A stretch of 64,000 bases of DNA from Macrocystis pyrifera (taxonomy: Eukaryota > Sar > Phaeophyceae > Laminariales > Laminariaceae): contig JASSKH010000017.1 in assembly GCA_031763025.1 (NCBI GenBank), forward strand, positions 10,282,626-10,346,625. The letters run 5' to 3'. Under the pieces are notes generated by a model, which ran no database searches, was not told the origin of the DNA, and saw nothing but the letters and a program-made list of their open reading frames with translations. Both the position numbers and the translations under genes were made by a program. Every line of letters begins with the position of its first letter. Positions within the stretch are counted from its first letter, which is position 1. This document shows positions 10,919-21,029 of the stretch, piece after piece.

Positions 10919-13306
10919 CAATAATAGTCCAATAGTCTATTAATAGCTTCCTATTGCAATTGACTGTCTATTGTGGTCCCTAATTCCAGTTAATTGAAAG
11001 GCGTCGAGCTCTATTATCCAGACAATTTCTATTAAGTGACCCCTATACCTGACCCTATTGTCCAGACAAATTCCCTTTTTTGTAGGTAGTCTCCGTAATC
11101 AATGGTCCGGACAATTCCAATTAATGGACCTTCTCCTAAATAAATTGTCCGGCCAATTCCAATTGACAGACTGTCTCCTGAATCAATTGTCTCGACAATT
11201 CCAATTGATAGTCGGCCCCCCGAAATAGTTGTCCGGACAATTTCAATTAGTACACTGACGTCAAAAGTATTTGTCCCGACAACTCCAATTAATAGAGTCT
11301 CCCAGATCAATTGGCCCGATAATTCCTATTTATACACAGTCTCCAAAATCAGTTGTCCGGACAATCTCAATTAGCAGACTGCTTTCTAAATCAATTGTCC
11401 GGGCAATTCCAATTAATAGACAATATACAAAATCAATTATCCCGACAATTTCGACTAATACGAAATCTCCAAAACTACTTCAGACAATGCCATCATTGGT
11501 GGGCAGTCTCCTAAATTAACTGCCCGTACATTTCAAAACAACAGTGCATACGGATTACTTTGTTTCGTGAAAAGTTTTTTTAATGATTTACATCTGAGCA
11601 CATGGACTAAACGGTATCAAAACTTCCTACTTGCGGACATAAATTACAAAACTAACGTTGAGGTGTCCCGCCCTTTTCTGCTTATGCCTTGGACAATAGA
11701 CCTATCAATAGACTATTTCCCCTACAGCAGAGTCACGAAGTTGTCTATTAATTGGAACTGTCCGGACAAGTGATGTCATAGACTGTCTAGCAATTGAAAT
11801 TGTTCAGACAATTGATCTTGGATACTGTCTAACAATTGGATTTATTCGTACAATTGATATCGGGGACTGTTTAACAATTGGAATTGTCCGGACGAATAAT
11901 TTTGGAGACTCTCTATCAATTGAAGTTGCCCTGACAATTGATTTCAGAGACTGTCCATTAATTGGAATTATCTGAACAATTGATGTTTGATGCTTTTCAA
12001 TAATTGGAATTGTCCAGACAAATGAGCTCGGAGACTGCCTATCAATTGAAATTGTGCTGGCAAATGATTTCACAGGCTGTCTATCGATTGGAATTGCTTG
12101 AACGATTGATTTCGGGTGATTTACATGAATTGGACTTGTCGGGGCAACTGCTTTGAGATACCGTCTATTGATTGGAATTGTCCGGACAATGGGATTCGGA
12201 AGCGATCTACTAATTGGAATTGTCATGACTATCGAGTTTAAGAGGGCTCTGTGTTACAGCAGGGTACAGCTCTCAGACCGTAAAAAGGACCTGCGCTCGT
12301 TAGATCTAACCAAAGCTTGCCCTCTGCCTATCGAATAGACCCGACGCGTGACCCTGTGCAGTGGTCTCGCGCCGTATTATCCTCCCCATAGCGCTGGTCA
12401 CGACAGTCACAGCGCTATGAACCTCCCTCCCTGGCGCCACCCGCTGTAACACTCTGTTATTTGAAAGCTGGCAGCTACTTGTAGAACTACATTTGATTTG
12501 GTCAGTACACAACAGTACCACCATGCTAGTATTGCCTCTACAACAGGATCGGGAACTTCCCTCAATACGCAATCATTTGCAAGGTCCTTTATCGTGCCAT
12601 ATTACAAGTATAGTACCAATTCAATGGGGAGTGTCTGTCATAATACGATTAACTACTGTAGGTACACGGCCATGACATTTATCGAGCAAGTGATTTCTTG
12701 CGCGGCATCTGAAGTGAATTGTGCGGACAGTTCCAACTACTTTCCAGTCGACGAAGTCCGTTTGGACAATTCCATTTATTTGACAGCACCCGAAATCAAT
12801 TGTGCGGACAATTTCAGTTAATAAGCAGCAGCCGAAATCAAAAGTTCAGACAAATCCAATTAATAGACAGCTCCCGAAATCAATTGTCTGAAAAATTTCA
12901 GTCCGTGGGCAACACCCGAAATCAGTTGTCTGGACAATTCCAATTATTGGATAGCACCCGAAATCAATTTGCTGAACAATTCCCATTAAGTGGCAGTCTC
13001 CGCAATCATTGTTTGGACAATTACAATTCATAGACAACACTCGAAACCTATTGCTCACACAATTCCAACTAGTAGATGGTATTCGAAATAAATTGCCTGG
13101 ACAATTCCAATTCATAGACACTTGCCGAAAACAATTGCCTGGCCAATTTCAATTAATGGGCAATCGCCGAAATCAATTGTATTGACAATTTCCATTAATA
13201 GACAGTCACCAAAAACAATTGTCAAGACAAATCCAATTAACACACAATTCTTCTGAATCAATTGTAGACACAATAGACTATTGAAATAGTAATTGTCCAT
13301 GGTGTG
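10908..13306. repeat. left arm: ~42-bp minisatellite with palindromic core
   Basis: The unit reads roughly CAATTGTCCGGACAATTCC followed by AATTAATAGACAGTCTCCGAAAT. Dozens of diverged units are present. The arm ends at 13292-13306 with ATTGTCCATGGTGTG, close to the right arm's terminal sequence. A short LTR copy at 12252-12451 interrupts it and is absent from the right arm. Confidence 0.85.
12252..12451 (-). mobile_element. solo LTR of the element-C family, incomplete
   Basis: Its ends TGTTACAGC and GCTGTAACA, and much of its sequence, match the reverse complement of the 564-bp LTRs at 32875 and 43334, but it is only 200 bp long and so incomplete. CTCTG flanks both ends (12247-12251 and 12452-12456) as a 5-bp target duplication. 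The right arm has the uninterrupted site at the mirrored position near 15525, so insertion followed arm duplication. Confidence 0.88.
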
Positions 13307-13794
13307 CAAATATATATCGATAGACAGTGTTGCCAGTCTATTGTGGTTCACAATGCCTATCGTTAGCCAGCGTTGCCAGTCTGTTGTCGTTAACAATATC
13401 CATTGACGCACGCTTTTTCGGGGCTACTGTAACGGCCATGTTCTATTTCCTCTGTATTGTCCAGGGTATATTCACATCTTACCTCATCTATCTTATCCGT
13501 ACAGAGTGTATCCGATTAGGAATCACAGTTAATAACACAGAGTACCAACCACAACAACACAGCCGACAATGCAACACACTTAACCCCCATGATGCCCGTT
13601 GCCTTGTTGAGACACACAACGTTGCAGCCCTCCTTTACGCTATGCCATGCACCGACATTGCTGCTCATCACGATACACCATGCACTCATTCCATACTGGT
13701 GGTGATCGTAAGATGAAAATATGACATTGCTGCGGCACAAAATATTGCGTTGCTTAATAAATCAGAGTGCTTTGTAGGTGTGGAAATAGGCGGG

Positions 13795-14245
13795 TGATGG
13801 TGTCCATCGATAGACATTTTGTCCAGTACAATCGATTCTCAACGGTGTCCATCGATAGCAATTGCTGGCTACAATAGATTAGAATTGTATCTATCGATAG
13901 CCATTGCTGGTCACAATAGATTCAGAAACATATCTATCGATAGACATTGCAGGTAGCAATAGATTAATAACAATAGTTAAGAAATGCATCTATCGATATC
14001 CATTGCCGGCCACAAAAAATCAAGAAATATGTACATCGATAGCCACCGTGGACCGCAGTAGATTCTGCAAGCTATCCGTCCATACGTAGCCATTGTTGGT
14101 GACAATAGCTTTCAACCCAGGTACTTCAGCACACACTCCTGCCTGAACAATATGTTGGGGGCGTAACCTATCAATAGACGTTATTACCGACGACAATGGA
14201 TCGAGGAACGTGCCAATCGATAGACTTTGCCGACGACAAAAGACC
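13795..14245. repeat. ~58-bp minisatellite with CTATCGATAG cores
   Basis: Each unit contains a palindromic ATCGATAG core followed by a CATTGCTGG-CACAATAGATT-like stretch. About seven diverged units are recognisable. The palindromic core parallels the design of the flanking arms, but the sequence is unrelated. Confidence 0.75.
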
Positions 14246-14329
14246 CGTCTGTTGCACCAAACTATATTTCTACGTATTGCAGGGGCCATTCATTGTCCCT
14301 TGTCCAGGGTGTGTTATCATCATCGTGTT

Positions 14330-14698
14330 ATCCCTTAGGAGGTCGGTGAGTTTTGCTGATTGTTGTGATGGGATGGATGGACCATGATGAAAAGTGAACA
14401 AAGTTTTGCTGATTACTGCTGTGTTGATATGATGTGGGGGAGAATGTACCATGATATGAAGTGAACGAAGTTCGTTGACTATTGTGATGGGATGGATGGA
14501 CCAAGATGAAAAGTGAACGAAGTTTTGCTGATTAATGTGATGCTATGGATGGACCACGATACAAAGTGAACGACGTTTTGCTGACTATTGTGTGATGGGA
14601 CCATGATGATACAAAATGAACGAAGTTCGTCTGCCTTTGTGATGGGATGGATGGACCATGATAAAAAGTGAAGAAGTTTTGCTGATTATCAGTAATAT
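14330..14698. repeat. ~60-bp minisatellite, left part
   Basis: Units contain GGGATGGATGGACCATGAT followed by AAAGTGAACGAAGTTTTGCTGA. About six units lie here. The array resumes at 16875 on the far side of the right arm. Confidence 0.8.
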
Positions 14699-14704
14699 AA
14701 AAAT

Positions 14705-16868
14705 CACACCCTGGACAATTATTATTTCAATAGTCTATTATTATGTCTACAATTGATTCAGGAGGATGTGTGTTAATTGGATTTGTCTTGAAAATTGTTT
14801 TTGGTGACTGTCTATTAATTGAAATTGTCAATACAATTGATTTCGGCGATTGCCCATTCATTGAAATTGGCTAGGCAACTGTTTTCGGCGATTGCCTATG
14901 AATTGGAATTGTCCAGGCAATTGATTTCGAATACCATCTACTAACTAGTTGGAATTATGTGAGCTTCGAGTGTTGTCTATGAATTCGAATGGTCCAAAAA
15001 ATTGGTTGTGGAGACTGCCAATTAATTGGAAATATTCAGCAAATTGATTTCGGGTGCTATCTAATAATTGGAATTGTCCGGACAATTGATTTCGGGTGTT
15101 GTCCACCAACTGAAATTGTTCAGACAATTGATTTCGGGAGCTGTCTATTAATAGGATTTGTCTGAACATTTGATTTCGGCTGCTGCTTATTAACTGAAAT
15201 TGTCCGCACATTTGATGTCGGGTGCTGTCAATTGAATGGAATTGTCCAAACGGATATGTCCGCACAATTCACTTCAGATGCCGCGCAAGAAATCGATTGC
15301 TCGATAAATGTCATGGCCGTAGTTATTGTATTATGATAGACACTCGCCATTGAATTGGTACTAATCGTAATATGGCATAATAAAGGATCTTGCAGATGAT
15401 TGCGTATTGAGGGAAGTTCCCGATCCTGTTGTAGAGGCAATACTAGCATGGTGGTGCTGCCGTTGTGTACTGACCAAATCAAATGTAGTTCTACAAGTAG
15501 CTGCCAGCTTTCAAATAACAGAGCCCTCTTAAACTCGATAGTCATGACAATTCCAATTAGTAGATCGCTTCCGAATCCCATTGTCCGGACAATTCCAATT
15601 AATAGACAGTATCTCAAAGCAGTTGCCCCGACAAGTCCAATTCATGTAAATCACCCGAAATCAATCGTTCAAGCAATTCCAATCGATAGACAGCCTGTGA
15701 AATCATTTGCCAGCACAATTTCAATTGATAGGCAGTCTCCGAGCTCATTTGTCTGGACAATTCCAATTATTGAAAAGCACCAAACATCAATTGTTCAGAC
15801 AATTCCAATTAATGGACAGTCTCTGAAATCAATTGTCAGGGCAACTTCAATTGATAGAGAGTCTCCAAAATTATTCGTCCGGACAATTCCAATTGTTAAA
15901 CAGTCCCCGATATCAATTGTACGAATAAATCCAAATGTTGGACAGTATCCAAGATCAATTGTCTAAACAATTTCAATTGCTAGACAGTCTATGACATCAC
16001 TTGCCCGGACAATTCCAATTAATAGACAACTTCGTGACTCTGCTGTAGGGGAAATAGTCTATTGATAGGTCTATTGTCCAAGGCATAAGCAGAGAAGGGC
16101 GGGACACCTCAACGTTAGTTTTGGATTTTGTCTCCGCAGGTAGAAAGCTTTGATACCGCTTGGCCCATGTGCTCAAGTTGTAAATCATTAAAAGAACTTT
16201 TCACGAAACAAAGTAATCCGTATGCACTGCTGTTGTTTTGAATTGTACGGGCAGTTAATTTAGGAGACTGCCCACCAATGATGGCATTGTCTGAAGTAGT
16301 TTTGGAGATTTCGTATTAGTCGAAATTGCCGGGATAATTGATTTTGTATACTGTCTATTAATTGGAATTGCCCGGACAATTGATTTAGAAAGCAGTCTGC
16401 TAATTGAAATCGTCCGGACAATAGACTTTGGAGACTGTATGAATTGGAATTGTCGGGCCAACTGATCTGGGAGACTGCTGTCTATTAATTGGAGTTGTCG
16501 GGACAAATACTTTTGGCGTCAATGTACTAATTGAAATTGTCCGGACAACTATTTCGGGGGGCCGACTATCAATTGGAATTGTCGAGACAATTGATTCAGG
16601 AGACAGTCTGTCAATTGGAATTGGCCGGACAATTTATTTAGGAGAAGGACCATTAATTGGAATTGTCCGGGCCATTGATTACGGAGACTACCTATAAAGT
16701 GAAATTGTCTGGACAATAGGGTCACGTAGGGGTCACTTAATAGAAATTGTCTGTATAATAGAGCTCGACGCCTTTCAATTAACTGGAATTAGGGACCACA
16801 ATAGACAGTCAATTGCAATAGGAAGCTATTAATAGACTATTGGACTGTTGTCTATTGTCCAGGGTGTG
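14705..16868. repeat. right arm: 2.16-kb minisatellite block with 15-bp terminal inverted repeats
   Basis: It begins CACACCCTGGACAAT and ends ATTGTCCAGGGTGTG, perfect 15-bp inverted ends. Inside is the ~42-bp repeat. The perfect 16-bp palindrome AATTGTCCGGACAATT occurs at 15072-15087. The block lies inside the ~60-bp minisatellite (14330-14698 and 16875-17060), as expected of an insertion. Confidence 0.82.
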
Positions 16869-16874
16869 GATTCA

Positions 16875-17060
16875 TCTTATTGTGATGATATGGATGGACC
16901 ACGATACAAAGTGAACGATGTTTGCCGAATATTGTGATGAGATGTATGGACCATGATAAAATTGGTAGGTATGTTTAATGACTATTGTGATGAGATGGAT
17001 GGACCATGATACAAAAGGACCAATGATTTCCTGACTATTGTGATGGGATGGTGTGAAAAC
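16875..17060. repeat. ~60-bp minisatellite, right part
   Basis: Three further GATGGATGGACCATGAT-type units in the same orientation as those at 14330-14698. Confidence 0.78.
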
Positions 17061-17765
17061 ATATACTAGGTAAACATTTCAGTTTTTTTTTGTGTTTTTT
17101 CTTCGTCAATCGCTGTTCGATGGACCAAGGAGTAGTGTTTGGAATCAACTAAAAAATGGGGTTGATTTGATTTTTGATTTTTTCGGGTCTTTGGCTTGAT
17201 TAATCATGATTTTTTAATTAGAATCGAGTGGTCGTGTCAGGAGCAGTGCTGGTTGATTGATTAATCATGATTATTTGATTTTTTAGAGAAGAAATGGAAG
17301 GCGTTTCCATGCCGAGATAACGTTGTTTGCGACCACGACACACGAAACCCTGGCACGGCGACAAAATCTAGGGCATTTTTAGAGGCAATTTCGCAGTGTT
17401 GGGGCCTGAAAATTCGTGACGTAGGCCAATCACACACACCAAAACCAACCAAATTTGTGACAAAATTCGTACGCTGATCAGATGATGACTTGATTAACCT
17501 AGCTTGTCAATTCCGCCGCCCATCGCAGCACGGCATAGCGCCTGCAGCAGAAGCACCTCACGGCAGATAGAAAGCTCTCGATGGAGGAAGCACATCTGGC
17601 GACCACGCAGCAGGCACGCCGCCCAATCGTTCGTGTGATGCCACCAGACAACCCCAAGACTGGAGACACAGATCACGGCAGCAGCAGTAGAGGAAGAAGA
17701 GTACGATGGCAAAGTTGACAAGCGGTTGAGAGCGAGAACCTAAAACTCCGAAACGTATAAAAAAC
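17061..17765. other. AT-rich stretch, no supported gene
   Basis: GATTAATCATGATT occurs twice around 17195-17275. A segment near 17333-17378 with ACGACACACGAAACCCTGGC recurs at about 20400-20441, a dispersed repeat. The minus-strand open frames show no domain. Confidence 0.5.
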
Positions 17766-17799
17766 CAAGGCTTATCACAGTGACTGAGAATCGTGACGG

Positions 17800-18135
17800 G
17801 ACGGGACGGGACATATTTGGGTCGTTTGGCGGGAAAAAAAATGAAAGCGGGACGGTAAAATGAGGGCATAAAAAGTTGGCGGGAGGGGACAGCGGGTGCC
17901 AAATTTCTCGACGGGACGGGACGGTAAAAGTCAACGGGGCTGATTTTCATGATGGGACGGGACGGTAAATATTTGTGTCCTCGGCGGGACGGGACGGTAA
18001 ATAGTTTTTCCTCGGCGGGACGGGACGGTAAATATTTTTTCCTCGGCGGCACGGGACAGTAAATATTTTTTCCCACGGCGAGACGGCACGGTAATTTTCT
18101 TTTTCTTCGGCGGGGCAGGACGGTAAATATATTTT
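17800..18135. repeat. GGCGGGACGGGACGGTAAATATTT minisatellite
   Basis: About nine units of roughly 35 bp with a GGGACGGGACGGTAAA core. On the minus strand this opens long frames rich in a PSRP motif. The same pattern in several frames shows these are products of the repetition and not a protein gene. Confidence 0.8.
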
Positions 18136-18865
18136 TCTTCTTTCCCGCCGCAAGGTCGGCGCAGTTGTACGTGAAAAAATTCTCGCACACTGTTGGTTCC
18201 GCGAAGGGAGCCGTCCCGATGCGGACGTTTTCTTCTCGACCCGCGCGCAGCCCAAGCCCCGAGAAGTGCTGCCACTACACGGGCGACGTCTTCTGATTTC
18301 TTCCACCCCTGCCCCAAGCGCTGTTGTTGCGTTGCCAGCTCATGGTGGCTGTTCTGATGGTTGTGCTTGCGCTGTGTTACTAGTGGTTGTGCAGGTGGAG
18401 GGGTGGTGGCGGCGGCGGTGGTGATTCTAGTGCCGCTGCTGGTCGATCGACCCCGCCCATGAGATAGGCATCCATGGCGTCCGTGCCGGTCACACCAAAT
18501 ATGTTAGGAGACAGCACTTTCACCCCTTGACATACAGCAACTTGGCATTGACATTGATACGCTTTGACTGACACCAAACTACTAGGTTTCAATGTGCACT
18601 CGGCCCTACATCCTTGACAGCGCAAAACGTTGCGTCCCGCTTGATGGCATGTCTCCTGAAATCTTTTTGGGCCACACCAGTAGTGAAATCATTTTGGGCC
18701 ACACCAGTAGTACTGGTGTGATCGTGGTCTGTGTGCTCTTTGTGGTGGCGAGCCTGTGGCAGGTGTTGTGTTATGATACTCTGCTTTCAGTTGCGAGTAG
18801 AAATAAAGTATGAAGATATGAATAATAGTAAAAAACATCACCAACAGGTATACATTTACTACTTG

Positions 18866-18979
18866 CTACTACGGGGGACCATAGTAAATAGGACCAAATA
18901 TTATCAGTAAAAATACGTAAATATATAGGTTTTTATGTATACAATAGGTCCTATTAACTATGGACCCCCGTAATAGTAA
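18866..18979. mobile_element. 114-bp inverted-repeat element (MITE-like)
   Basis: The left end TACTACGGGGGACCATAGT, continuing into AAATAGGACC, is mirrored on the right by GGTCCTATTAACTATGG and CCCCCGTAATAGTA. That gives near-perfect inverted ends of about 30 bp around a 50-bp AT-rich centre. It lies inside the hAT-like element. No clear target duplication was found. Confidence 0.65.
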
Positions 18980-19444
18980 TTTTCATTCTTTTTCGGTAAT
19001 GTTTGTACCTATACTGATACCTTCATTTGAAAGTATATATAAAAAAAGATCATCAACCAGCTGCTGATCAACACCACCAGCACAGCTTTTTCTAGCAGAA
19101 AATAATTGTGGTGCCCAGCAATTTCATACCACTGACCAGGTAGTATATAAGCAAGACGATGAAAATACGTCATCTGTGAGTTCGACTGATTAATAATTGA
19201 ATATTTGATACCCAATTTTACGAGCTGGGTAATACGCCTACTACTATTCTATACGTATTTCATTTAGAGATGGGAGTTGTGCACAATTTACTATAACACA
19301 TGTATTTATATAGGAATTACTATTGAAGTCTGGTACAACTCGAAAATTCTTGATTAGTTTCGTCATTCGTGGTGGAAATGGATGGGAAAAGCCGACCACG
19401 AATGGTTCTTGTAGGGGAAGAGGCAAGTTATGTCCGCCGGAGGC

Positions 19445-19765
19445 GGTGCCACGACGGGACGGAACGATAATTTTCTACGGGAGAGATTTTATCGGCGGGA
19501 CGGGACGGTATTTTTCCGTTGGTACGGCGGGACGGGACGTTAATTTGTCGGTGTCACGGCAGGACGGGACGGTAATTTTTCGGTGCCATGGCGGGACGGG
19601 ACGGTAATTTCCAACGGGAGAGATTTTATAGGCGGGACGAGACGGTAAGTGACGACGGTCAGGGATTTTGTCGGCGGGACGGGACGGCGGGACCATTTTC
19701 ACGGCGGTTTTACCGTCCCGTCCCGTCCCGTCCCGTCCCGTCCCGCCGTTACCACCGTTACCGCC
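19445..19765. repeat. second GGGACGGGACGG minisatellite, palindromic right end
   Basis: About eight GGCGGGACGGGACGGTAA-type units on the plus strand, followed at 19710-19760 by the same motif reversed (ACCGTCCCGTCCCGTCCCG). The turn-round produces a strong fold-back just inside the right end of the hAT-like element. Confidence 0.78.
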
Positions 19766-19801
19766 CCGCCGAAATTACTGTGATAAGCCTTGTAAAAAAC
19801 C

Positions 19802-20645
19802 AGAGGCAGAGCCACCTCAACACCCCGACAGCAAGCATATGCATCTGTTGGAACTCGTACGATCACGGGGACTAGCTATGTCGTTGCTGCTGGTGTTGCA
19901 GCGTGTGTGCGGTTATTATTGTCGTAAAGAGAGAGCGCCTACTCCCCCAAATCCGAAGGTCGATTGGCGAGAAGAGACGGGGGAGGGGCTTTGGGAAGAG
20001 GGTGGCGGAATTATAAGGACCGTTGGGGCATAAATATGAATACCAAACGGTCGTTACATTATTGCACCAGAATTGCACGTGCGTAACATTCGGCTTCGTG
20101 GATGGCTGGGGCCATTTATAAATATCCCACATGCTCCGACGAATTGAGGTGACTTAAATGCCTGTTCTGATGTATAGCTCTACACAAGATCTTTCGAATG
20201 TGGCTATTTTCACGGCGAGGTTCCAACTACAGCGCTCATGGTGGCATCGCAGCAGAGAGCACATCTATGGCACCGGCAACAACACAAAACTCGAAAACTT
20301 GAGCGACCCGTATCGAGAATGCCTGCGCAAGCCTTGGAAATGTTTCCCTCTCCTCTTTTTTCGAAGGCCTCCCCCAGGCCCCACAAACTAAAAAATTGCC
20401 ACGACACACGAAACCCTGGCACTGCGACAAAAGGAAGGGCATTTTTCTTGATTATGACGCATTCCTATTGGTTAATACCTGATAATATAAGGGGTTTACC
20501 GACCGAGATATATTACGACTTTTGATTACGACGATTTCTATTGGCCAAGAGGCCAAAATCACCCCGAAATCACCCCGAGGCTCGAGTTCCGCTCACTGGG
20601 CTGTCAAGTTTCGTGTACGAGTGCGAGCGGCACCTTTCTCGCGGC
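19802..20645. other. no supported gene
   Basis: Short open frames only. The segment around 20400-20441 repeats text from 17333-17378. CACCCCGAAATCACCCCGA near 20570 is a local duplication. Confidence 0.45.
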
Positions 20646-20649
20646 GCCA

Positions 20650-20975
20650 ACACATCATCAGCAGCAGAGCAGTAGCGGCACAGCAGCAGCAGCAGCGGCA
20701 CAGCAGCAGCAGCAGCAGCAGACCAGGCAGTCAGAGCTCTCCGTGTCAGGCTCCAGACGCCGAAGAGGAGGAGCAGTGCCAGGAAGAGTACCAACGGCCT
20801 CCAGCAGCAGCACCCGCAAAGCAGCCGACTTCAACGGGAAGGCCGCTGTAGCCAGAAGCACCAGTGCCAGCACTATCGACAGCAAAGCAGCAGCAGAAGC
20901 AGCAGCAGCAACAGAAGCAGCAACAGCAGCAACAGCAACCGACCAGGCATCAGCAGGAAGCAGCGGACCAGGCAG
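20650..20975. repeat. CAG/GCA trinucleotide tract
   Basis: Interrupted CAG runs occur at 20658-20725 and 20880-20945, with CAG-rich text between. In one plus frame the second run encodes polyglutamine followed by a charged helical stretch ending near 21025, and in another it encodes Ala/Thr/Ser. A coding exon with a glutamine tract is possible but no domain or splice evidence supports it. CAG-rich exons and introns are common in brown algae. Confidence 0.6.
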
Positions 20976-21029
20976 CTCGAGCTCTCCTCCGAGACCAGGC
21001 TCAGGATTTACGGGGGCAACGACTTGAAG

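Larger units (their letters stand above)
13307..14704. other. loop of the inverted repeat: minisatellites, no gene
   Basis: It holds three parts: a short segment with CCAGTCTATTGTGGTT-type words (13320-13480); a ~58-bp minisatellite with CTATCGATAG cores (13795-14245); and the start of a ~60-bp GGATGGATGGACCATGAT minisatellite (14330-14690). TTGTCCAGGGT occurs at 13458 and 14300. No protein is supported. Confidence 0.65.
10880..16868. mobile_element. foldback-like giant inverted repeat
   Basis: The left arm (about 10880-13306) and right arm (14705-16868) are reverse complements along their whole length. For example, the text around 10925-11040 reappears complemented at 16740-16850, and that around 12000-12100 at 15680-15780. 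The arms are built from a ~42-bp degenerate tandem repeat, and the 1.4-kb spacer contains unrelated minisatellites. Long inverted termini made of short tandem repeats are the hallmark of foldback elements. No transposase is visible, so any movement would need help in trans. An alternative is a local inverted duplication of a minisatellite. Confidence 0.75.
17766..19792. mobile_element. non-autonomous hAT-like DNA element
   Basis: The left end reads CAAGGCTTATCACAGT and the right end carries its exact complement (19777-19792), giving 16-bp terminal inverted repeats. TAAAAAAC immediately flanks both sides (17758-17765 and 19793-19800) as an 8-bp target duplication. An 8-bp duplication with short inverted ends starting CA is typical of the hAT superfamily. 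The 2.0-kb interior encodes no transposase. It contains two GGGACGGGACGG minisatellites and a small inverted-repeat element. It would have depended on a hAT transposase supplied elsewhere. Confidence 0.8.

Noticed and set aside
13795-14690. Regularly spaced repeats as a possible CRISPR array
   Set aside because: The intervals are themselves repetitive, the repeats diverge strongly, and the DNA is eukaryotic.
17558-18190. 210-codon minus frame with repeated PSRP motifs, at first sight a proline-rich wall protein
   Set aside because: It is produced by the GGGACGGGACGG minisatellite, and three frames stay open with the same character.
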